A stretch of 64,000 nucleotides of DNA from Fusarium oxysporum f. sp. lycopersici 4287 (GCF_000149955.1 NC_030992.1:3240850-3304849), one strand, 5' to 3'; positions 47,766-58,660 are shown, counted from the first letter of the stretch. Translations and numbers: made by a program. The notes: generated by a model not told the origin, from the sequence alone.

Positions 47766-50700
47766 AGTGGCAATAGAACGAGAGTGACTTGATCTCGCCG
47801 GTGTTGGTTGGTTCGTATGAAGAGAGTGAAATCAAGTTACCCCAGATAACGGGAACTGTAGAAGTCGATATGAAACACAACACAACATGAGAAATGACCT
47901 GTATGCGAGGGATGCAGTGGTTTATAGCCTGATGATCCAATGTCCACTAGAACAAGATTCAATTCTCAGCAGGAGTTAGTTGTGCATCCAATGCTGGTCC
48001 AGGCTTGCCGGGTACAAGGGAAGAACCCTGGGGCCTCAGAAAAGCTAGTGGAAGGCGGTGATCCGAGTCGTACATACAGATACTGGGCATACTAAAGCTA
48101 GTGGTTGAATGAATCTGCAGTGGCGGAATTTGCATCCGGTGCATTGGTACAATTAACAGGCATAATCCCTACTGACTCCGTCTCTCCACGTCCCTTGTTC
48201 CATGAGTGATGATGCGCTAGACACGAGGGCTTCAGTGGCGTTGGATGGCCACTGAAACTGGACTGCAGAAAGCCACAAAAGCTTCTGTGAGCCAATTTGT
48301 CAGTTCAGTGGTAAATTCCAGGGCGCGTCTAGAATACAGGATCCTGGACTTGGAGCGTCTAGTCCGGACGATGAAGATTGTTGGCTGTTGATAGACTTTT
48401 TCTTTCCTTTCTTTGCTTTTTTTCGACCCACGATATTACTTACTTACATGCATCGAGTCCGGGGAAGATCCCCGTAATTTTCATTTCTCCATGAAATGTC
48501 GATCTTTCTGTTTTTTCCTCGTCTCCAGACTCAGTTTCAGCAAAGTCGTATTCTGAACTGAATATTGGTCGTATATAAAACTTCCGTACGTCCGAATAAG
48601 ATTGCGATGTTAGCTGCTTATGTAGGATCTAGTGCACGAGTCAGGCCTTGAACAGGGCTGAGATCGACAACTAAAATCGCTTTAGTTAGTCGTTGGGGAT
48701 CCACAATTTGCGGAAGAATGGCTCACATCCCGCTTTAACTTTTGGGTTGCAATTCTGTGCTTCTATCACATTTTGTTGTCTCAGTGACTCGAAAGCCATT
48801 GCAAGTGACCCAACGACCTGGTTCAAGAAACAGGGGTATAGTGAGGGGAGAACGATAACATGGCTTTCTCCAGAATCGACAATAGTTCCCGGAACGATGA
48901 GACCCCGGACTGAACTCTATTGTCATGAATCTTTGTCTGTTGTTTCGAGACAGGCAGACTCTTGGCGTGGCCTTGGGCTGATATGGGGTTGTGTTTTGCT
49001 CACCAGACATAGGCCTTGCCGCTGGTAGCCGATTGATTAGTTATTTAATAACGCTATCATCTATTTCTCATGGCCCAAAGGTTCCGACACTAGAGGCATC
49101 CGAGGAGAATAGGCCGATATCGTCCAGACAGGCCGTCTTGCAAGCGCCTATACCATTCAATAGAAAAAATTACAAACGTCCCAACTCGCCGTTGATCTCC
49201 TGAAAACTACGGTGACATCGGCCAAGAATATTTGATCTACGGCGTGAAAAGCGAGAAGCATCTCGTCCTGCGGGTTAAGCTTCGTTGTTTATTGCGCCTA
49301 GCTTCACGACCGTGCGGAACTAGAACCAGGGGCCAGATTGCGCTTCGTCGCTATCTCCAGTCGGAAGCGAGCCTGGGTTTGGCAAGCCTTGTAGCAAGAT
49401 AAGAATCCCGTTGGCATTTTGTCGATCGCTGAAATTGCTCCAAGTGCGAGATTACTCATTACGACGAGCTGTGTTGAGAAGCACACAAAATGCTCCGGAG
49501 ACTCATAACTAGTATCCAGATTCGCCACCCGCTGGGCAACAAAGTCAAGTATGCGGCTCTAAACCTCCCATGTCCAATGAAGGCTCTGGTCTTTAGCAAA
49601 ATATACCAGAATCTCGTCAGCCTCGACCTTGTCCGACAGTAGCCGCAAGGCATTCCCACGTGGAACAACAGTCTATCAGGCAAGCCATAACTTAATCGTG
49701 TCAGAAGCGCAGAACCTGAAACCACTTCCTCTGCATTGCACGGAACAGCTTAGTCCGACATACAAGACGAATCCTTAGGCCTTGCAATGCGAGCTGGCTT
49801 ACAGCCTGATGTGTAAGTTGGACTCAAAACACTTGATACATCCTTGGAACGAGTCATCTAGACCAGTGTCAGACTTTCGCTATCAGTTCATTGCAATTAA
49901 GGCTTAACGGATGAAATACAACGATAGTCCGAGCACATACCCATGATTCGGTGATCCTGCGATTTAAAGCCATCTCGAAACCTCAGATGCAGTATGGCAG
50001 CTACATCTTGTCTTCTATCGCTTAAAGACAAACGCCTCAAGAATCTACCGTTGACATTAGGCCCGTACCATTCCCATTACAGTGCTATAAAAAGGATAGT
50101 TGCGTAAAGTCATACGATATTGCCTCACGGGTGCACTAGTAGTTCTTCCCGGGAATTGTGTTGCAGTACTAAGCTAGTTCGTCTGAATATTGCACACCAT
50201 CAGCGGAGGCGTTATTCCCCCCTCATTCACACCTTAAATCCGCATGATTAAGTCACCACGTGGAATGGCGTTTTGGACTTGAGACAGTTCAGCCAAACTC
50301 AGGTGAAGCCTGGGATACTTTAGCCATTACTGGGGTGCTTCGGTTGGTTGTTCCCCCGAAATGTGCATATCGCTACATCAGCGTAACATCATGCAGCAGA
50401 AGTCAGAGCCAAGTCTTTCTATCGTTGTTCTAGTTGATCTCCCGTCTCACACAATTGTCGATCAGCCCCTATTCCAACCTAGCTGATTTGACATAAAATC
50501 TCAAACTTTTCGAGGTGTCCGTCCTACTTCAAGCGTCAACAGTTCCCTTCACCCGGCGGACATATTCTTCCTGGTGACAAAAGGAAAGCAGGGGGAAACC
50601 CAATTCTGCCCCTATACGTGACCTATTACGCCTCACCAAATTCAAGATAAATCATCTAAGCATTATGAATCAGTTATGTCGATCTCTGGGTCTGACCAAG

Positions 50701-51183
50701 GCATGGCCCAACACAATTGCATTTACCTGCCTCTTTAGATCGTTGCTTGCGAGACTGTCGTAAAATCTTATTAACAGATTTAGCGAAGGCTGAATCATTC
50801 ATGCAACGCGACAGATGAGAGATCAGAGTAGCTTAAGACAGGAGTGGCTCCAGTTCGCATGTGTCGTTCTAGTCGCGATAGATCTTGGGCGTCATCTTCA
50901 TTGTTGCGAGTTTCGTGATTCTGGAATAGCCTGGTGCATTTTCTCATCTTGACGTGACTAGCTTCCATTTAGCTGTTTATTTTCCTCGTATAATATCATC
51001 AATGGTTGGCAATTCCATTGTTGTGGCTACAACATTGCGTCCAGTCTGGATGTAACTCTGGTAAAGCAAGGCCAGAAGCCATTTCGAACTCTGATCCCGA
51101 ACATCTGTAGACTCGATATGCGTTGAAATTACACTTCTTCTCTTTTCTTTTAGATTCACGAACTATTGGTGAAATCTTTCACG
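47766..51183. other. Gene-poor stretch, 3.4 kb
   Basis: The first few hundred bases are the promoter of the 7-TM gene. The interval holds a decayed coding trace on the minus strand (49304-49800, listed separately). At about 50977-51159 both strands are open. A plus-strand frame beginning at an ATG at 50815 (MRDQSSLRQEW...) might be an upstream exon of the gene at 51184, but I could not build a full model. Confidence 0.4.
49304..49800 (-). pseudogene. Remnant of a protein-coding gene, unknown function
   Basis: On the minus strand, a frame from about 49673 down to the TGA at 49304 reads like protein: ALRLLSDKVEADEILVYFAK, then DQSLHWTWEV, an in-frame TAG at about 49568, then SRILDFVAQRVANLDTSYES and on to IATKRNLAPGSSSARS. 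The TAG lies in a GTTTAG...GCCCAG segment of only 33 nt, which is too short for a normal intron here. Upstream, a stretch reading ALQGLRIRLVCRTKLFRAMQ can be joined through a plausible intron (GTTCTG...CTGATAG, branch TTCTGACAC), but no start codon was found. I do not recognise the family. The reading is speculative. Confidence 0.3.
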
Positions 51184-51669
51184 ATGCTGCCGCTCTCAGT
51201 GCTCGACGACAATGTGATGGCCTGCTTTTCCGTGCTGAAGCAATCACCAGCCCTGCAGCGTAAAACGTACAAGGCATTCTATGGTCAGAAAGAACAAGTA
51301 ATATGATCACATGGCTCTTTTTGGATCAGCATAAGCTGAACACTTGCTTACAGATGTCATAAACGCTGTTGAGCTGATGGTCCTCAGAGAAGAGGTAGCC
51401 GAACGACGTTCGCTACACGCATTGAGACTAGGGGATGACCAGAAGACATATTTAGGATATTACAGGTGATTCTAGACCTCAGAATTATTCAATAATTCAT
51501 CTTACACAGCGATTTCTTACATTACTCCGGGTGGTTTCCAAGCAGAGGTTCTCCCACGCCCCTGACACCTCACTTCAGTGACCTCTACTACCGATTTCAC
51601 AACGATCAGGCCACCAAACGAAATCGTAGCTGGCCGAATTTTGGGTTAAAAGGATATTTCATTGATTAG
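51184..51669 (+). CDS. Cryptic three-exon gene, small protein of unknown function
   Basis: Too fragmented to show as one long frame. Exons 51184-51283, 51354-51465, 51510-51669; introns of 70 nt (GTCAGA...CTTACAG, phase 1) and 44 nt (GTGATT...ACACAG, phase 2); 123 aa. The joined protein is coherent: a helical first half (VMACFSVLKQSPALQRKTYK, then INAVELMVLREEVAERRSLH) and an aromatic-rich second half (KTYLGYYRSDFLHYSGWFPS, LYYRFHNDQATKRNRSWPNF), ending GYFID. Support comes from two independent junctions keeping frame in an area where unspliced frames close quickly. The region from 51154 (after a TTTTCTTTTAG acceptor-like site) to 51184 is also open in frame (IHELLVKSFT), so the real start may lie in an upstream exon. 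It is not a family I recognise. It sits alone, about 1.1 kb from MDM10. Confidence 0.48.
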
Positions 51670-51975
51670 CCCTGCTGCATAGAATCATATTCTATCATTC
51701 GAGAACTCTAGGTATCCTTGATGAAGTAGGTGTGAGGGTAGGAGAATATAAATACAAAGTCTACCTTCCAGAAAAAAGCATACCAATAAAGGATATATCT
51801 CCCGCATTAATCAAATCTCGAAGAAATCGAATATTCTATCGTCACAATTTCCTGTTCATTCATCTGAGCTTCCATTTGGTCGATAAAGTTTGGGTATGGT
51901 GTAAAGGCTGGCGCGAACAGCAGCTGTGGCGCTGAATATATATTGAAGCTACACGGATTCCTTCAGCAAATCACA
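51670..51975. other. Intergenic, upstream of the tRNA gene
   Basis: About 300 bp of AT-rich sequence between the cryptic gene and the tRNA. Nothing is seen. Confidence 0.4.
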
Positions 51976-52065
51976 TCCGGTGTGGTGTATCGGTTTATCA
52001 TTCCGCGTTTTCAATTACCATGTAATAAAACCGCGGCGAGCGGGGTTCGACTCCCCGCACCGGAG
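51976..52065 (+). tRNA. tRNA-Glu (anticodon TTC) with a 17-nt intron
   Basis: A full cloverleaf can be drawn. The acceptor stem TCCGGTG (51976-51982) pairs perfectly with CACCGGA (52058-52064), with discriminator G at 52065. The anticodon stem CCGCG (52003-52007) pairs with CGCGG (52032-52036). The anticodon TTC is at 52010-52012, preceded by TT and followed by A37. The T stem is CGGGG/CCCCG around TTCGACT. An insert at 52014-52030 (ATTACCATGTAATAAAA) sits right after position 37, the standard place for nuclear tRNA introns. Internal promoter A box TGGTGTATCGG (51983-51993) and B box GGTTCGACTCC (52044-52054) are present. The body identity elements match eukaryotic tRNA-Glu (5' T, GTGTA...GG D arm). 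Confidence 0.9.
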
Positions 52066-52069
52066 ACTC

Positions 52070-52093
52070 TTTTGCCTTTTGAATTAATTTTTT
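52070..52093 (+). terminator. RNA polymerase III terminator T-runs
   Basis: A TTTT at 52070-52073, a second at 52077-52080 and a six-T run at 52088-52093 follow the tRNA within 30 bp, the usual Pol III stop signal with back-ups. Confidence 0.75.
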
Positions 52094-52731
52094 GCTATTT
52101 TTTTATTGCTTTTCTTATGTTTTTATTTGTCTTTGATTGCGATACCTCGAGTCGCAGTCGTCGTGACGTTGTCAAAGCACAAGCTCCTCTATGGCATGTA
52201 GAGGCCAGTCAGGTCATGTGATTCTACTACTTAAATACCAGTTAAGCAACAGGGAATTTGAACATAATGATTCTCTGATTTTGTCTGCTTTGTGTTCTTT
52301 TTATGTTCTTTAACGTTCTATACTTGTAGGTCTACAATCATGTTTATGATGCAAGCTTGGAGCTGTTTGGTCTAACTCAATGACAGCTCTAACTACGTAA
52401 CAAACCAGCTTGGTTTCACGATATACAGAATAAGTAGAATAATTGATCGAAGAGCTTGAAGCACCCCAATCGCGTCATGTAAAGTACCAGAATTGTGATA
52501 TTTCCATCGTGACTTGGAGTAATGTCCTATAAGTTCAGTCTCGTTCAAGAGAACTGGAAGTACAGGGTAGCGATGATGCCAGGTTGCCGACATTTTCCCG
52601 CCTCAAGTCAACCAGACATCAACCTCCGTCATTCATAACAATTGGTTCAACATCCCGAGTAACAACTGAAACCTTCTGCTTCCGGAGTGACAAGTCGTCA
52701 CCCTAAGGAGGCATGATAATCGACCCCTGAC
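52094..52731. other. Intergenic, MDM10 upstream region
   Basis: About 640 bp of AT-rich sequence between the tRNA and MDM10. No gene is supported. Confidence 0.4.
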
Positions 52732-54103
52732 ATGCGCGAGTTTATGGACTATGTCCACAGCGCCTTCTATGAAGCTACTGGATGGAATCGCGACAACTCG
52801 TACGCAGCGCTGAATGTGACCAGTGATGGTATGGAGCCTTTCTCTCCAGTAACACTCCGGTCCGTGTATTGACAAGAGGGTTGCAGCTCTTCTGAACTTC
52901 CAGACCCCTCGTGGGCTACGACTCACCCTATCTGCCCTCGCGAGCCCCAACTTTGCGACATCCTACCAACTTGGCTCAGTCGGTATCGTTGATGGATCCA
53001 TCTCGTACCTCTTCTCGTCAGTCCCGCTTCGACTTCTTTTGACACCGCAATCGGAGACGGTCAATCTACCGGAGCTTTTGCGCTCGTACAGACCTCTCAC
53101 CGAACTCCCCCACCGAAGCAATCCTCTCCTCCAGACACCGAAAGATAAACCGGAATCGTCACTCCTGTATGGTCGACTCTACCTACCCCAATCGCTACTC
53201 GAAGCTCTATTCGTCAAACGACTGTCTCCTGCGCTCCAGGTCCAGCTCAGTTCTGTATCTGCCCAGCACCTTAAGAACGGCGGCACTGTACTAGGCCTGG
53301 CGCAATATGACGTCGGGAAATATGCGCTCGAAGGACTGGCGTCCTCAGATGGAGGACTACTCGGCTTCCGGGGCGTGTATAATTTCGGCGGCGATGCCGA
53401 GAAGCCGTCAGACCAGGCTGTCAACGACAATGGAAACGCCGACAGGGAAAGGATCTATGGTCGATTCAGCACCGGTGGAGAAATCTATTACGGCACCCTG
53501 AACAAGTCGGGTGGAATCAGCGTGGGAACCCGATTTGCAACGTTACCCGCGCACAAGGGAACGCCTTTATCTGCGACGTTGACACTGAATCCCTTGATGG
53601 GTAATATCAGTGCAAGTTATGCCGTGGTGGCAGGCCAGCATTGCAGTCTTGCTACGCGGATGGAGTTCAACGTGTTCAGCTACGAAAGCGCTTGGGCTAT
53701 TGGTATGGAGCTCTGGCGGAAGCCATTTACCCGACCGGTTCTTGATGACGAGCCAGTCATTGATGACAAAGTGGTTCTTGACGATAAACCAGAGGTGAAG
53801 CGGCCAAAGGAGCGCAGCTTTCAAGCCAAATTGGAATGGCGTCTGGATGATCCCGAGCCAGTTGTCGTCAAGCCACCGCCGCCTCCCCCTTCACCCCCAA
53901 AGGAGGAGATAGACCCTGAAAAGCCTGGAGAGGAGAGATATGCAGGCGTACTCAAGACTCGACTTGACCAAAACATGCGAATAGGGGTGCTGTGGGAAGG
54001 GCGGGTCAAATCTCTCCTATTCAGTCTTGGAAGTTCGATCGACTTGAGGAAACTTGACAAGCCATTCCGAACGCTCGGATTGGAAATCCAGTTTTCATCA
54101 TGA
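52732..54103 (+). CDS. MDM10: Mitochondrial distribution and morphology protein 10
   Basis: Beta-barrel protein of the mitochondrial outer membrane. It is a component of the ERMES ER-mitochondria tether (with Mmm1, Mdm12, Mdm34) and of the SAM complex that assembles Tom40. Exons 52732-52828 and 52887-54103, intron 58 nt (GTATGG...TTGCAG, phase 1); 437 aa. The N-terminus MREFMDYVHSAFYEATGWNR and the segments TPRGLRLTLSALASPNFATS, VGIVDGSISYLFSS, LLYGRLYLP and the C-terminal RTLGLEIQFSS are diagnostic for the family. The spliced codon restores DALLNF. A hydrophilic insertion with a proline run (PPPPPPSPP, about residue 360) lies in a predicted loop before the last strands, common in filamentous ascomycetes. 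The start is fixed by the conserved MREFMDY. Confidence 0.95.
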
Positions 54104-56106
54104 TCGGATATTAAAACATACCATGAGGCCCTGTCATCTGCGTTGACTACTGCAGTCGGCCCGTAGGATCATGTCAGCATGATCTATGTGGTAGCTTATA
54201 TGTGTGATGCAGCTGAATTAACGATGGTGCATATCAACGGGAATAGCGACCCGGAAGTTGGCTAGGACACTGCAGACGTCGGTGTGTTGTATTGGTTAGG
54301 TTGGATGTATTATCATGAGCATCTCAATGGCGTTATCGGTTGGAGGCATTGCTTTTCAAGGGGCATAGATTTGGAATTGGCGATCGGTACTTCTCCCATT
54401 ACTACTGTTTATTTGTCAATGTCTTCTCTGACAGCATCTCCCATCAGCTCTTCATGGCTCTCATGTGACAATCCTTGTATGAATAACCGTTTATGCATAA
54501 GTGCAACCATCTCAAGACACACTCATCGTAGCTGAACGGTTTGGAGATGCCGTCAGAGCCGATTGCAAGACCTTTTGGCGTTTTTAATTGCGTGGGCGCC
54601 TTTGGCTTAGACATGGATCATGCCCGCGCTGATTGAGAACCTTGATGGTCTCCGCGATCTCTCCGGAATGCCAAGTGTGGCTGGTGGAGTTAGCGAGCCA
54701 ATAAGGTGCCTGCTGATTGATAACGGGTAATGACGCCACATTTTGAGATTGAGGCTCTTTTTAACATTGATTCCATTCGTGTGACGTTTATTGTAACCTA
54801 AAGTGACTCATGATCAGGGACAGTCATATAGAGACTGCAGCAATGCTGACTGTCATATGATGCTTTTTTTTCTAGCAAACACACCCGTGTCACCATGTGA
54901 TAACTGTACCTGAAGAATCACCAGCCACAGCTTAGAAACTTCTACAGCCCGAAACGGTACTAGCCGAGCTTTACGAGGCTAACAGGGCCATCAAGGTCCT
55001 CACCTTAATTCGACCCACTCCCACCTCAAACCACACGTTCGTCTTTTTCTACGGCTCAAGATTCAACCAGAGACAGAATGTGCTATCACATCTCAAGTCA
55101 CACCTTTTGGTCACAGTGGATCATGACGGTGATGCCAAGGAGTGTGGCAGTTGCCGAGTTCCATGTTCCTGGGACGTGAATAACTAACTCTCCGAGTGTC
55201 ACAGAGAATTTGTCATTGGAGTGAATTATTGATGAGAGTAGCGAGTGATTAAAACACGGTTTGTGTTAGAGTTCATCCAGCGGACCTGGGGCTAAAGAGG
55301 GTATAATGCAAGACGTTATCAGTTGTGCTGAGTTTTCTAGTCTTCTTTTGCTTCAGTACCAAAGTCCAGAAGCTTTGCATATACGAACTCAGTGGCTTTG
55401 ATGCAACGATGTTTCGCTTTTCTACTCTCGATTTCTTAACCTTATTACTTTAACTTTAAGACTCATCGTAAGCATGTGTCCAAGAGATATCACGCCTATC
55501 TCGTTAGCAGTAACTATATCTTGTCCCAAGAAACCCCTGGCCCTAGACAACCCACCCCTCAGTATCAATCATCCCACGCGCTTGCGGCTCGAATAAATCT
55601 AGTCTACAGCCTTCGGCACCTCGCTTCCGTCCGCTGGACCCTCTGTCAAGCTAAACCTGGTCAGCTAGGCCGGTTCGCCCACTTTCTATAAGTCGAGTCT
55701 GCGCCATCAAGGTTCGTCGCGAATTTCGACTTCTCTCGTTATTTTGCACGTCACGCAACGCTCGCTGTATTATAAAACCCACCGCGGCTCGCAGGTTTAT
55801 CGAGTTGCAATCAGCTTCAGGCCAAGCAGCAGTTCAACAATTAGCGCGCGCCTTGGCGTCTCGACACCGTTCGAATCATACAGCGCGATTATCCTTGGTC
55901 GCTTCCTTTTTAGGGAACAACGCATCTAGATAATCCTTGGCTTCGCATCTTTGCGCCTTGGCATTTGACGACATATTTTCCGACTACCACCTCACATCAC
56001 CTACTACCTACAAGCCCGCGCCTCTTTTCTGGGTCTCGCTCTTCCCATAAGACTCTGCTCGCTGCATCCTTACCTTTATCCTTCTCGACATCCATTAATC
56101 GACAGA
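54104..56106. promoter_or_regulatory. Intergenic region and probable ZIP transporter promoter/leader
   Basis: 2.0 kb with no convincing gene. The last ~400 bp before 56107 are C/T-rich (TCTTTTCTGGGTCTCGCTCTTCCC..., CACCTCACATCACC...), which looks like a long 5' leader of the zinc transporter. I looked for a palindromic ACCTTNAAGGT zinc-response element and did not find one. Confidence 0.4.
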
Positions 56107-57141
56107 ATGGCCGACGCTGATACCTGCAGCGGCGAGGCCGTCGATCTCGGCCGACGAGGTCTTCGAATTGGCTCCATCTTCATCATCATGGCCTCTTCGG
56201 CTATCGGCGCACTCTTGCCCATTTTCCTGGCGCGCCAGAAGACGATCCCGGTACCTAAGATGACCTTCTTCATTTGCAAGTTCATCGGTACCGGAGTCAT
56301 CATAGCGACAGCTTTCATGCACCTGCTTGTTCCCGCTGTCGAGAACTTGACCGACCCCTGTCTCGAGGACCGACTGGGTGGTTACGATTGGGCTGAAGCC
56401 ATCGCGCTCATGACTGTTATTGTCATGTTCTTTGTCGAAATGCTCGCCGCTCGTCTCAGCAACGCCGACATGGAGCACAACCACTCAATGGAGATTGACC
56501 ACGAGCTCGATCCTGCTATGGACTTTATCGCTAAGAAGCAGCCCAGCAACCCTGACATCGAGAATGGTGACCGTATGGGGCCTGGCTATGCCCCTGGTGG
56601 TGACAGCCACCTCGCTCACGGTCGTGAGCACAAGGAGGGTGATGCTCAGGGCGGACTTGCTGGTCAGCTGCTCGCCATCTTCATTCTCGAATTCGGTGTC
56701 GTGTTCCACAGTGTCTTCATCGGTCTTACTCTCGGCACGATCGCCTCTGACGAGCTTACCGTTCTCTTGATTGTTCTCGTCTTCCATCAGATGTTCGAGG
56801 GTCTCGGTCTCGGTTCTCGTCTGGCTGTCGCTCCTTGGCCCAGTAACCGACAGTGGATGCCCTACCTACTCGGCTGCATCTTTGCTCTATCAACTCCCAT
56901 TGGTATCGCGGCTGGTATCGGAGCCAAGCCCAACAACGCCAACGACCAGAAGCTTACAAACGGTATCTTCGACGCTATCAGTGCTGGTATTCTCATGTAC
57001 ACTGGTCTTGTAGAGCTCCTCGCCCACGAGTTCATGTTCAACCCTTACATGCGCAAAGCCCCAATCAGGATTCTGTTGCTCGCATTCGCATGTGTTGCCT
57101 TCGGTGTCGCTGTCATGGCTATTCTTGCCAAGTGGGCTTAA
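56107..57141 (+). CDS. ZIP-family zinc transporter (Zrt1/Zrt2-like)
   Basis: Plasma-membrane Zn2+ importer of the ZRT/IRT family. Single exon, 344 aa, eight predicted TM helices with three N-terminal helices (starting IGSIFIIMASSAIGALLP, FFICKFIGTGVIIATAFMHL, ALMTVIVMFFVEMLAA). The variable cytosolic loop (about residues 115-185) has scattered histidines (MEHNHSMEIDHE, HLAHGREHKEG), the usual metal-sensing or binding loop. The signature helices are intact: FHSVFIGLTLG (TM4) and FHQMFEGLGLGSRL (TM5), which hold the binuclear metal-site His/Glu residues. Length matches the family. Whether it is the high- or low-affinity paralogue cannot be told. The start is the first ATG, giving a short extracellular N-terminus. 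Confidence 0.93.
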   Translation: MADADTCSGEAVDLGRRGLRIGSIFIIMASSAIGALLPIFLARQKTIPVPKMTFFICKFIGTGVIIATAFMHLLVPAVENLTDPCLEDRLGGYDWAEAIALMTVIVMFFVEMLAARLSNADMEHNHSMEIDHELDPAMDFIAKKQPSNPDIENGDRMGPGYAPGGDSHLAHGREHKEGDAQGGLAGQLLAIFILEFGVVFHSVFIGLTLGTIASDELTVLLIVLVFHQMFEGLGLGSRLAVAPWPSNRQWMPYLLGCIFALSTPIGIAAGIGAKPNNANDQKLTNGIFDAISAGILMYTGLVELLAHEFMFNPYMRKAPIRILLLAFACVAFGVAVMAILAKWA

Positions 57142-57866
57142 AGGAGACTCGTGTGGAAGAAAAGTGGTTAAAATGGATATTCTCGAGGTTTATACCTGAA
57201 TAAGGTTGGGCCATAATAAACTCATTTGGCATTGCGTTAGACGGATAGAATTGATACCTGGTCTGTTTCTTCGACCCTGTTACTATTAGTTATGGCCAGG
57301 AAATAGAGCCTTTTTCTTTTGACGCTTAAAGCCGATGAACAGTGAATCTCCTCGTGTTTGCCCTGTTGAAGATTGTGAACAGCAAGTGACGTAGACGAAG
57401 TAAAAGTAAAGATGTGGAACCACGTGAGAGCGAATAGTTGCACAGATGCAACAGATGATCAGGACCCAATCACTTACATGAATATTTGCCTAATTTGGAC
57501 ATCGGTTCAACCTCAGTGGTGATATTCTACAAGAGAGGCTCCACTCTGTTATACAGTGCATACACCCAAGCACTGTACTTAACACTGTGTATCCAAAATT
57601 ATGGGGCTCGCCAAGGGCCTTCTGAAGATTTGCCGCAAGTGATTCCTAAAGAAAAAAAAAAAAAAGCCCTTGTGTGTGCTAGCGCCTCATAATCGAGGCA
57701 TCAAAGCGCACAATTAGGGTTGGGCCAAATTAAGCGACCATAATTGGATTTCGACCACGATTCTAGCAAAGTGAGATCTTCGAGCTCAACTATCGCGACG
57801 CTTCGACAACCACACCCAACGACCAAATTCCCCTTTCACCCACCCAACCCCAACAATACCGCAAAA
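57142..57866. promoter_or_regulatory. Intergenic region and RPS19 promoter
   Basis: 725 bp. A 14-nt A run lies at about 57652-57665. A telomere-repeat-like TTAGGGTT lies at 57713-57720, about 150 bp upstream of the RPS19 start; such motifs are binding sites of Tbf1-type factors in ribosomal-protein promoters of several fungi. C-rich leader sequence (CCCCTTTCACCCACCCAACCCC) precedes the ATG. Confidence 0.45.
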
Positions 57867-58660
57867 ATGGCCGGCGGAGTTACCGTTCGCGATGTCGATG
57901 TAGGTACTCCCTGAAAAAAAAAAAAAAAAAACCCATCACAGGAAACGAAATACACTTCGAAAAAATCACACGATCTCTACTCGACGACTTGGCGACGCAA
58001 TCTTCCAAGAGAACCGCTAGCCCGCCATGGCGCTGGCGCAGCGCGATGATTATATATCAAATGATAATTGAAACGCTGTGTCGGGCTGTTGTGTTCAAAG
58101 GGCTGGGTACAAATGGGATTGAGGAGCAGGCGCGAGGGAGTCGAAAGACTTCTGACGACGGAATCATGCTAATGGGTTTTGTGACTGCAGGCGCAGAAGT
58201 TCATCACTGCCTACTCTGCTTTCTTGAAGCGACAGGGCAAGCTTCCCATCCCCGGTAAGACATTCTGAACTCTTTCGATACTTATTTAATACTGACTTTC
58301 TCAGGTTGGGTCGATACCGTCAAGACTGGTCCTGCCAAGGAGCTCCCTCCCCAGGACATTGACTGGTTCTACGTCCGCGCCGCCTCCATCGCCCGCCACG
58401 TCTACCTCCGCAAGACCGTCGGTGTTGGCCGTCTCCGCAAGGTCCACGGCACTGCCAAGAACCGTGGCAGCCGTCCCTCCAAGCACGTCGATGCCTCCGG
58501 CTCCGTCGACCGAAAGGTCATGCAGGCTCTTGAGAAGATCGGTGTCCTTGAGCAGGACGAGGACAAGGGTGGCCGCCGCATCACCCAGGCCGGACAGCGT
58601 GATTTGGACCGAATTGCCCAGACCACCGCTGAGGCCGAGGAGGAGGAGGATGACGAGTAA
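57867..58660 (+). CDS. RPS19: 40S ribosomal protein S19 (eS19)
   Basis: Structural protein of the small ribosomal subunit head, needed for late 18S rRNA processing. Exons 57867-57899, 58191-58254, 58305-58660; introns of 291 nt (phase 0) and 50 nt (phase 1); 150 aa. Spliced N-terminus MAGGVTVRDVDAQKFITAYS is the family signature. It is followed by LKRQGKLPIPGWVDTVKTG, the basic RHVYLRKTVGVGRLRKVHG, and the C-terminal helix VMQALEKIGVLEQDEDKGGR with QAGQRDLDRIA. An acidic tail (EAEEEEDDE) ends the protein. The first intron is exceptionally long for this window, includes an 18-nt A run at 57914-57931, and begins right after codon 11, the usual arrangement for fungal ribosomal-protein genes. Confidence 0.96.

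Noticed and set aside
58043..58155. Box C/D snoRNA in RPS19 intron 1
   Set aside because: Box C has a mismatch, no terminal stem pairs across the boxes, and no guide complementarity could be checked.
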